Below are positions 30,854 through 36,007 of a stretch of 36,007 bases of DNA, in pieces (within the stretch, counting starts at the first letter, position 1; the number at the start of each line of letters is the position of its first letter). The translations under genes and the position numbers were made by a program. The stretch covers positions 1 through 36,007 of the forward strand of contig JASJDA010000027.1 of assembly GCA_030065755.1 (NCBI GenBank), in the 5' to 3' direction. The notes under the pieces are model-generated. The model had not been told where the DNA came from and searched no databases. It saw nothing but the letters and a program-made list of their open reading frames with translations. This DNA comes from Prochloraceae cyanobacterium. GTDB lineage: Bacteria; Cyanobacteriota; Cyanobacteriia; Cyanobacteriales; JASJDA01.

Positions 30854-31162
30854 ATGATAATTAACAACTCTCCCCATGATTTATGCTGTATCGATCTAGA
30901 AATGGAAGCAATTGCCAGATTTCGCTCCTTAGTTCCATTTTTACCCAAACAATGTCGGGTGTTTCGGGTGCTAGAGAAAGAATGCCCGATACTTTGCCTG
31001 GATTTTACAGATTGTCCCGCAGAACTGCCCAGTAATTTGACCGATTTTGCTTTTTTACTAGCATTATCTTCTCATTACCTGAGATTGGCAGACATCTTAA
31101 TGTTTAAGGTCAATGATGAGATTGTAGCAAGAACAACCAGATCTGAATTTGAAGCCAATTGA
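30854..31162 (+). CDS. Hypothetical cyanobacterial protein, 102 aa
   Basis: Family not recognised by function. A strong ribosome binding site, AGGGAGG, lies about seven bases before the ATG. The protein has a Cys-containing N-terminus (HDLCCIDLEMEAIARF), a run with CRVFRVLEKECPILCLDF, and a C-terminal helical half (FAFLLALSSHYLRLADIL). Its composition suggests a compact cytosolic alpha/beta protein; there is no signal peptide. It is about 50 bp after the RecD2-like gene on the same strand and may be in the same transcript. Confidence 0.65.
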   Translation: MIINNSPHDLCCIDLEMEAIARFRSLVPFLPKQCRVFRVLEKECPILCLDFTDCPAELPSNLTDFAFLLALSSHYLRLADILMFKVNDEIVARTTRSEFEAN

Positions 31163-31191
31163 AAGTTTAAGGGCGCTTCTGAATAAGAGAG

Positions 31192-31620
31192 TTACTCTGG
31201 TTCGGAGATTGGAGATATATTTAACTCTTTATATCCAGTTTCACAATCAAATATCCGTTTGAATCTTAATTCGGGTATCGAGACAACGATTAACTCAAGG
31301 GTTGTATACACTTGACATCCATAGACGAGATGACCCCCAATACACTCGCCTTGGGAATTAGCAACGGAAAGATGCAAATGAACACCATCTTCCCCAATAG
31401 TTCCCGAAAGCGTCAAAAGTTCGTGCTTGCCTGACAATTCCGTACTCGTTTTTTCGTTTGCCAATCGCAAACATACTTTGGATAAACTACCAACCGCACC
31501 AATTACGGCACCAGCACAAATCTTTTCTCTCTTGGCAAAATCTTCGAGTTCTCGTCGAACATCTGAGCCAGGTCGTAGTCTCAAAGCTAAGGTTTCAAGC
31601 GTCCCTCTTTCATTCATCAT
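31192..31620 (-). CDS. PPC-domain (DUF296) protein
   Basis: A 142-aa protein made almost wholly of the PPC (plants and prokaryotes conserved) domain. Markers are LALRLRPGSDVRRELEDFAK, then AGAVIGAVGSLSKVCLRLA, DGVHLHLSVANSQGECIGGH and the closing LVYGCQVYTTLELIVV. In plants this domain is joined to AT-hooks and binds DNA; bacterial single-domain forms are trimers of unsettled function. Ligand residues such as the two His of HLHLS and of GGH are present. The ATG pair at 31618-31620 and 31615-31617 are equal candidates. The protein is complete. Confidence 0.88.
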   Translation of the reverse strand: MMNERGTLETLALRLRPGSDVRRELEDFAKREKICAGAVIGAVGSLSKVCLRLANEKTSTELSGKHELLTLSGTIGEDGVHLHLSVANSQGECIGGHLVYGCQVYTTLELIVVSIPELRFKRIFDCETGYKELNISPISEPE

Positions 31621-31726
31621 TTTTTCGTATTGGTTTTTACCGATACAAGCCTCTCAACTACAGAGCTAGTAACGAGTAAAGTTATTTCCAAATAGCCGAA
31701 TTTTAGCTCAATCGAGCGAGATAAAA

Positions 31727-32176
31727 ATGAAAAGATTATCTATTGTTTTGTTTGTCTTTGTATTTACGATCGTAGTAGCCAGTCCCGTTCAAGCGCAGAT
31801 GGCAGATGTGCCTAATTTTGATAGCTTTGGCAATTTTCGCTCAGCTTTTGTTATGGGAAATGCTGGCAGGTATCAACATCGCCAGTGGCTTGTAGTAGAT
31901 ACAGATTCAGCAGGACTAAATTGTCGCGATTCTAGAAACAACGTTATTTTAACTCTTAGTTATGGTTCGGTGATTGATTCTGTTTTCGATCGTCCTCGCT
32001 CGGATGCCATCACAGTACGAAGTGGTCAGCCTTGGTTAAAAGCCGAGGTCAGCTTACTAGATGTACAGCGTCGGATTACGGATGAAATTGCCGAAACTTA
32101 CATATGTTATGTTCGCGCCAACACTAAATACATTGCTCCAATCAATCTTGATTCACAGTTAAATCGAGTCAATTAA
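31727..32176 (+). CDS. Secreted protein, probably SH3-like
   Basis: A 149-aa protein with a clear signal peptide (MKRLSIVLFVFVFTIVVAS, likely cleavage after VQA, A23). The mature part contains WLVVDTDSAGLNCRDSRNN, then VILTLSYGSVIDSVF and later TVRSGQPWLKAEV, a pattern close to bacterial SH3-like domains, where GLNxR is the usual start of the domain. Two Cys (C in LNCRD and in YICYV) could form a disulfide in the periplasm. It probably acts in the cell envelope; ligand unknown. A perfect 20-bp palindrome follows the stop codon. Confidence 0.75.
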   Translation: MKRLSIVLFVFVFTIVVASPVQAQMADVPNFDSFGNFRSAFVMGNAGRYQHRQWLVVDTDSAGLNCRDSRNNVILTLSYGSVIDSVFDRPRSDAITVRSGQPWLKAEVSLLDVQRRITDEIAETYICYVRANTKYIAPINLDSQLNRVN

Positions 32177-32197
32177 CTATTTTTAATGGAAAGAGAA

Positions 32198-32217
32198 ATT
32201 TCGCCCATGGGCGAAAT
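32198..32217. repeat. Perfect 20-bp palindrome
   Basis: ATTTCGCCCATGGGCGAAAT is its own reverse complement. It lies 22 bp after the secreted-protein stop and before the convergent GIY-YIG gene end. It may act as a two-way terminator hairpin (without T-run) or as a protein site. Confidence 0.6.
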
Positions 32218-32252
32218 CTGTAACAAAGGGTCAACTCTCTTCAGTGTGAGAT

Positions 32253-32831
32253 TTATTTGCCAAACGGCTGCCCGTACCACTGCCAGCATTCTTTATTAAA
32301 TGGCGATCGCCACTTGAGAATTAATTCTTTTTCCCATTGTCTGAGGATTTTCTTGTTTGGCGGTACTCGATGCCAGAAAGCAGATACAATCGCTTCCTCC
32401 AGATCGTAGCGGCGATGTAACTCAATATATTTTAAGATGTAATCTTTAACGTAATGTACTCCCTTCCACCTTTTAGCTGCGGTAAGTTTGGTTTCTCCCA
32501 CGTATAGCAATAGTGGCACGGCATTATCGATAACAAAATAGATACAGCCAGTATCGATATTATCTACTAATCCCTGTGGTTCTGGCATTCGGTAGAATAA
32601 GGCACTGTGCAGTTTCAAGGAGAATGGGTCAATATCGTCAGGACTGCCATAGGCTTGAGGAAGATTAAACAGTTCGTTCTGCTGCGGTTGTTGAGTATTT
32701 CTTACCTGCTGCTGGTACTTGAAGATGCGAGACTTCCAACGCACTAAGGCATCTTTATCCATCACCAGTTGTTGTTGTCTGGGTGGGAGTACGCGGTCTT
32801 TAGTCTCGAAGAGATTGAGTTGTTCGGACAA
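32253..32831 (-). CDS. GIY-YIG nuclease-family protein
   Basis: A 192-aa protein with a C-terminal GIY-YIG domain. The signature strands are GCIYFVIDN (GIY position) and LLLYVGET (YIG position); they are followed by the conserved Arg (AAKRWKG), and the metal-binding Glu lies in WEKELILKWRSPFNKECW. The N-terminal 90 residues are Gln-rich and polar (RNTQQPQQNE). GIY-YIG enzymes hydrolyse DNA strands; this group is common on cyanobacterial accessory DNA, with unknown targets. The start is the ATG at 32831. The protein is distinct from the two CoiA-like/GIY-YIG proteins in the window. Confidence 0.82.
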   Translation of the reverse strand: MSEQLNLFETKDRVLPPRQQQLVMDKDALVRWKSRIFKYQQQVRNTQQPQQNELFNLPQAYGSPDDIDPFSLKLHSALFYRMPEPQGLVDNIDTGCIYFVIDNAVPLLLYVGETKLTAAKRWKGVHYVKDYILKYIELHRRYDLEEAIVSAFWHRVPPNKKILRQWEKELILKWRSPFNKECWQWYGQPFGK

Positions 32832-32915
32832 GTTTGTGTTTCGGGGAAAAGAGGTTTGTTTATTTTATTATGATTTTGCCTGGTCGATCGCTAGTGCTAC
32901 CTGATTACTTTCCAA

Positions 32916-33236
32916 CTATTCTCGATCTTGTTCGTACCCAATGACATTACCTTTTTCATCCGTTATAGCAATTTTGCCATCTTGGTTTATTAAAATCTCA
33001 TTACCATTTTCATCTTCTTCTACTCTCAGCACGACTACATTATCAACACTTTCCCATTCTTGAACTGTAAAACCTGCTTCAGTTTCATCGGGATACCTTT
33101 TCGCCATCTCTTCCCATGCTTCCTCAGCACAGTTAGCTCTGATGTAATATCCTTGGCGGGGAACTAAATCGTCACGACCAATGCAGTCATGCTGGTAAAG
33201 AGCGTTGCGAGTACACCTGTATTCTTTCTTTTCCAC
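32916..33236 (-). CDS. Hypothetical protein, 106 aa
   Basis: The protein opens MEKKEYRCTRNALYQHDCIG and continues RDDLVPRQGYYIRANCAEEA, a type found in cyanobacteria. It has three Cys and a strongly acidic C-terminal half with repeated short turns (DENGNEILINQDGKIAITDE). No signal peptide or membrane segment. Function unknown. The ATG at 33236 lies after a purine-rich AGAGGT-like region (AAGAGGTAAAAC on the minus strand), which supports the start. It is divergent from the gene at 33320. Confidence 0.65.
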   Translation of the reverse strand: MEKKEYRCTRNALYQHDCIGRDDLVPRQGYYIRANCAEEAWEEMAKRYPDETEAGFTVQEWESVDNVVVLRVEEDENGNEILINQDGKIAITDEKGNVIGYEQDRE

Positions 33237-33319
33237 GAGTTTTACCTCTTAAAAGCCCTTACCGTATTCTAAAGTGGTAAGCCAGAAACTAATGCTGCAC
33301 TGGTCGTTAGGGAAGGAGT

Positions 33320-34258
33320 ATGTCACCGACTACTAATTTAGACTCAATTAAAAAACCAATCAAAAAAACAAAAGCTTACAAAGCGATCGGCAAAAACATT
33401 AATTATCGCTCGGTAAAAGGTTATCCTAATACCCAAAATATAGCTGTTAATTTAGCAGCTCAAGTTTTCTTAGCTGAAGAATATGTACGTCGAGGTTTAC
33501 CACAAGAATTTGCTAAGACAGCAGAAAGTAATCCAGCTCAAATCTTGTTATACGCCGCTAAAAAGGTAGAAAGAGAGCTTACTCCTTGCTACTGGTTAGC
33601 CTCAGAATTGTCAGAGTCTTTAAAAGTAACAGATATTCCCGATAACTGGTCGGGTTTAAAGCCTTTCGTCAATAGAGGGATTTTCTTGTTGCCTAAAAAC
33701 TGTCTCGAATATTCTGAATTTGGAGAAAATGAAGGAATAGACTGGTTATATTTTGAAGTATTAACAGCTCTAGAAAATCTGAATATTAGTAAATTTTCGC
33801 CAGGGGATACTACAATTCTTTGGTGTTCTAGTAGCGAGAGATTGAGTATTTTCTACGGAACGATCGATCTTCACAGCCAAGATAATTCTTTAGCAATCGA
33901 AGGGCAACATTCAAAAGACTATAAAGAGCTAGTCGAACAAGTTAATAAACTTTTACTCAATACAATGCTCGTGCTTAACTATAAACCAGATTTACTTGAA
34001 ATTGGAGAAAGTGAGTCATTAGGCGTAGGATTTGGTAACTTAGGTAAACTCCCCTCTTCTGTTCCTAGAAACCCTGTTTGGATAGGGAAATCCTATTCTG
34101 GGGTCAAAGAATATCTTCAGCGAGAGAAGAAACTAGTAAGAGACCCAAGAGCGCATATTAGACGAGGACATTGGGCAAGAAGAAGACACGGAACTAAAGA
34201 AGACTGGCAATATCAATGGCATTGGATTGAACCTACTTTAGTTAATTATGTTGAATAA
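33320..34258 (+). CDS. Hypothetical protein with RRGHW...WIEP C-terminal motif
   Basis: A 312-aa protein of unknown function. The N-terminal part (IKKTKAYKAIGKNINYRSVK) is basic; the middle is helical (QEFAKTAESNPAQILLYAAK) with mixed strands; the C-terminus has RRGHWARRRHG and WHWIEPTLVNYVE. The RRGHW then WIEP motif also occurs in other bacterial accessory proteins, often at the very C-terminus. The broken gene at 18650-19640 is a paralogue over its full length, so this is the intact copy in the window. A GGAAGGAG ribosome binding site precedes the ATG closely. The last codons overlap a possible 37-aa frame. Confidence 0.75.
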   Translation: MSPTTNLDSIKKPIKKTKAYKAIGKNINYRSVKGYPNTQNIAVNLAAQVFLAEEYVRRGLPQEFAKTAESNPAQILLYAAKKVERELTPCYWLASELSESLKVTDIPDNWSGLKPFVNRGIFLLPKNCLEYSEFGENEGIDWLYFEVLTALENLNISKFSPGDTTILWCSSSERLSIFYGTIDLHSQDNSLAIEGQHSKDYKELVEQVNKLLLNTMLVLNYKPDLLEIGESESLGVGFGNLGKLPSSVPRNPVWIGKSYSGVKEYLQREKKLVRDPRAHIRRGHWARRRHGTKEDWQYQWHWIEPTLVNYVE

Positions 34259-34361
34259 AGCGCTCGAGATAGCAAAAATAGCTCAAGCTCATAAAGGACA
34301 AGTCGATCTGATAAGGATAGAGAAAGGATTAGGATCTACAAAAAAACTATTCCAAAACTAA
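34248..34361 (+). CDS. Possible 37-aa protein overlapping the 33320 gene end
   Basis: An ATG inside the last codons of the upstream gene opens 37 codons starting MLNKALEIAKIAQAHKGQ. The overlap would allow translational coupling. The peptide is basic and helical, resembling antitoxin-sized proteins, but nothing more supports it. Confidence 0.3.
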   Translation: MLNKALEIAKIAQAHKGQVDLIRIEKGLGSTKKLFQN

Positions 34362-34380
34362 AGAAGAAAGCGCGAAAACT

Positions 34381-34767
34381 ATGACTAGAAAAAGAAGAAC
34401 AAAACAAGAAAAAGAACAGCAAAAAAAAGAGGCGGTAGCTGTTGCTCAAGCTAAGTTTTTTGGTGGCATCACTTATCAAGAAGCGTCGGAAGTCTTCAAA
34501 ACTTTAGCAATATTAGCTCAATTTCCTGGTGCGAACCCTCCAGAACCACTTCAAGGTAAGACGGTAACTTGGTCTTCTGTAATGCACGTTGGAGACAGCA
34601 AAGAAGACCAGGTTTTTAACATACAAGTAGTTTATAAAGGATTACTTTTTCAATATACAGCAAAGAAAGACAGGGTAATTCAATTGCCAGATAGTACCTT
34701 TATGAATTTTGAATCTTGGCACTATCAAGCTCTTTTAATTGCCAATCAATTTGAAATTGATAAATAA
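34381..34767 (+). CDS. Hypothetical protein, 128 aa
   Basis: Family not recognised. It begins with a highly charged Lys/Glu/Gln helix (TRKRRTKQEKEQQKKEA), then AQAKFFGGITYQEASEVFKT, and has a beta-rich second half (VFNIQVVYKGLLFQYTAKKD). The basic N-terminus may contact nucleic acid, which is only a guess. The start follows a purine-rich AAGAAGAAAG stretch. It lies in a run of same-strand small genes from 33.3 to 35.9 kb. Confidence 0.6.
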   Translation: MTRKRRTKQEKEQQKKEAVAVAQAKFFGGITYQEASEVFKTLAILAQFPGANPPEPLQGKTVTWSSVMHVGDSKEDQVFNIQVVYKGLLFQYTAKKDRVIQLPDSTFMNFESWHYQALLIANQFEIDK

Positions 34768-34857
34768 ATAAAACTTTCAGTTTGGGTGAATTTTATATCA
34801 ATAATCTACTCTTTAAGAAAGTAGGTCGAGCGCTTAAACAAGAACAAGGAGAAGAGC

Positions 34858-35034
34858 GTGTATTTTTACTGTTCGGTCAATGAAAATAACTGCGATGCTG
34901 TTGTAGATCACCTTAAAAACAGAGCATTAAAAAACAAGATAGATCCAGAAATAACCAACGATATTATGGTCAATTGGATTGAGGAAAATAACGGTCAGGT
35001 GTTTGTTTCAAAACGGCTTCTCGAACTAGTTTAA
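34858..35034 (+). CDS. Small protein, 58 aa, GTG start
   Basis: A GTG start with a strong ribosome binding site (AAGGAGAAG six bases upstream) opens 58 codons beginning MYFYCSVNENNCDAVVDHLK and including MVNWIEENNGQVFVSKRLL. The stop at 35032-35034 is one base before the ATG of the next gene, so the two are almost certainly co-translated. It looks like a compact alpha/beta protein; family unknown. A role tied to the papain-like protein downstream is likely from the spacing. Confidence 0.65.
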   Translation: MYFYCSVNENNCDAVVDHLKNRALKNKIDPEITNDIMVNWIEENNGQVFVSKRLLELV

Positions 35035-35035
35035 A

Positions 35036-35518
35036 ATGTTACAACAATATCTTCAAAAACACGCTGACTTCATGAAAATAATCCACCCTCAACCCGACTG
35101 GAAATATGAAAGTTTTGAGGAATTAGTTTTGGATTGTGGTCTTGAGGTAGAGGCGATCGAACTTCCGTCAAATATAGAGCAAGGTATAGCCAAAAGCTGT
35201 TACTGGAACTGCCAGCAAATAATTAAAAAGCAACCCGATCTAATCTACTGTGAAGGATACGCGCTTATTAATGAAGCACCCATTCCTTTGCGTCACGCTT
35301 GGTTGCTAAACTCAGAGCGAAAAGCGCTCGATCCGACCTGGGTTCCTCCTGGAATCAAATATATAGGGGTTCCGTTCGTTACTGAATGGGTAGAGTCTTT
35401 TTTGGAGAACCGATCTCATAAGGATAATGGCGAACACATAAGCATATTTGAAGGCAACTTTGTGGAAGATTCCAGTCTTTTGAAAAAAGGGTTGCCCAAT
35501 GGTGCGTGCTTTAAATAA
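35036..35518 (+). CDS. Possible papain/transglutaminase-fold protein, 160 aa
   Basis: The sequence shows a Cys-His-Asp order that fits a papain-like fold: C55 in KSCYWNCQQ, H87 in LRHAWLL, D99 in ALDPTW, with YCEGYALI between them. HAW followed by DPTW is the pattern of transglutaminase-like and related phage/plasmid proteins. If active it would hydrolyse or transfer amide bonds; substrate unknown. The start overlaps closely with the stop of the 58-aa gene upstream (one-base gap). No signal peptide is present. Family placement rests on these motifs only. Confidence 0.6.
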   Translation: MLQQYLQKHADFMKIIHPQPDWKYESFEELVLDCGLEVEAIELPSNIEQGIAKSCYWNCQQIIKKQPDLIYCEGYALINEAPIPLRHAWLLNSERKALDPTWVPPGIKYIGVPFVTEWVESFLENRSHKDNGEHISIFEGNFVEDSSLLKKGLPNGACFK

Positions 35519-35541
35519 GATAATAATTACTAGTTAAGAAA

Positions 35542-35874
35542 ATGAAACTTCAACACTTTTCTTTTAGAGCTAATAATGCTTGCCGATTATTTGATAATGA
35601 CGGTAAATTTATTTGGAATTTAACAGTAAATTTAGCTAATCTTCCCAAAGATTTTACACTAGTTTATCCTTATTTTGAGTTAAGAAGACAACCAGAGCCA
35701 GACAAGGAATTGTTAAATCTCTTACTTGCTAAACCATCAAGTTTTATCTTTTACGATCTAAATATTGCTTTATTAGCAGAGCGTTTGAAAACCAAAAGGT
35801 TCAAGAAGTCAGAAGTCAGAAGTCAGAAGTCAGAATTACCAGTTTACTGGGGGATTGAACCCGCCAGTAACTGA
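35542..35874 (+). CDS. Hypothetical protein, 110 aa
   Basis: Not recognised. The N-terminal 80 residues look like a genuine small domain (MKLQHFSFRANNACRLFDND, LPKDFTLVYPYFELRRQPEP). From about residue 86 the coding sequence is made of the AGAAGTC heptamer repeat, giving KKSEVRSQKSEL, so the C-terminus has been extended or replaced by repeat expansion. The hairpin at 35874 follows directly. It is on the same strand as the genes before it. Confidence 0.6.
   Translation: MKLQHFSFRANNACRLFDNDGKFIWNLTVNLANLPKDFTLVYPYFELRRQPEPDKELLNLLLAKPSSFIFYDLNIALLAERLKTKRFKKSEVRSQKSELPVYWGIEPASN
35804..35835 (+). repeat. AGAAGTC heptamer tandem repeat
   Basis: Four exact AGAAGTC units plus AGAA. The complementary units recur at 35963-35994 in inverted orientation (CTTCTGA type). 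Heptameric short tandem repeats are well known in cyanobacteria. Confidence 0.85.
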
Positions 35875-35903
35875 AGACCGCTAAAAACTTTAGCGGGGGT
35901 CTT
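35874..35903 (+). terminator. Strong hairpin after the 35542 gene
   Basis: AAGACCGCTAAA pairs with TTTAGCGG and, past three extra G residues, TCTT; the loop is three to four bases. It starts at the stop codon of the 35542 gene. No T-run follows, so it may be a terminator or an mRNA-stabilising hairpin. Confidence 0.5.
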
Positions 35904-35962
35904 AAACCCAATTTCTTCGTCTAGAAATAGAAAGTCAACCAATTAATTTGTTAGTGAAAAAA

Positions 35963-35994
35963 CTTCTGACTTCTGACTTCCTATTTCTGACTTC
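35963..35994 (-). repeat. Inverted heptamer repeats
   Basis: CTTCTGA units, the reverse complement frame of the AGAAGTC repeat at 35804, with one drifted unit (CTTCCTA). Together with 35804-35835 it could form a long stem around the hairpin at 35874. Confidence 0.75.
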
Positions 35995-36007
35995 GAGCCG
36001 AAGGCGA

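Overview
The window looks like part of a cyanobacterial plasmid, or a plasmid-like accessory region. Three things point that way: very frequent GCGATCGC-type (HIP1) octamers, many protein families typical of cyanobacteria (pentapeptide-repeat proteins, Uma2 nucleases, a PGR5-like protein, a NucA-like nuclease), and a parA-parB partition operon next to a tyrosine recombinase. I saw no rRNA or tRNA gene, CRISPR array or recognisable replication protein. A baeocyte-forming or other large-genome cyanobacterium would fit, but the genus cannot be fixed from sequence alone.

Layout. 1-6.8 kb: small hypothetical genes, then two convergent pentapeptide-repeat genes. One is a membrane/PDZ fusion bracketed by a 72-bp direct repeat, and an array of GGCAAA-type repeats lies between the two genes. 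6.9-12.4 kb: a CoiA-like/GIY-YIG protein, a Uma2 nuclease, a winged-helix protein with a duplicated domain, a haem-oxygenase-like diiron protein, a plasmid/phage-type protein and a SnoaL-like protein. 12.4-13.4 kb: two decayed genes, an internally deleted pyruvoyl-dependent histidine decarboxylase and a frameshifted PGR5 homologue. 13.5-16.5 kb: partition (parA, parB, possibly a 44-aa protein) and recombinase. 16.5-19.7 kb: a disrupted DUF1643 gene, a secreted RYGRR-repeat protein, a zinc-ribbon protein, a small tyrosine phosphatase and a broken paralogue of the gene at 33.3 kb. 19.8-23.1 kb: a two-gene unit with a HipA-like kinase split by an insertion sequence that is itself riddled with smaller insertions. 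23.2-36 kb: mostly intact genes, including a secernin-type amidohydrolase, a cupin, a secreted nuclease, a sodium/solute symporter, a second CoiA-like/GIY-YIG protein, a RecD2-like helicase, a PPC protein, a GIY-YIG nuclease and a row of small hypothetical genes.

The strongest theme is nested, very small mobile repeats. (i) A family of roughly 105-110-bp palindromic elements occurs four times. The hairpin arms differ between copies but stay complementary within each copy. Two copies are nested in the DUF1643 gene, and removing 227 bp there restores a 157-aa frame. (ii) A 1671-bp IS5-like element with a 3-bp GAA duplication splits the HipA-like gene, and removing 1674 bp restores a 298-aa frame. 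Inside it are one palindromic element, a 207-bp fold-back element with a 9-11-bp duplication, and fourteen 20-bp HIP1-containing repeats. (iii) A GATCCGC-centred palindrome of about 30-40 bp occurs nine times. In three genes it is read in the same frame and adds a short peptide related to EIRFAAR; elsewhere it frameshifts or sits between genes. A well-formed copy has no stop codon in any of the six frames, like the in-frame palindromic elements known from Rickettsia.
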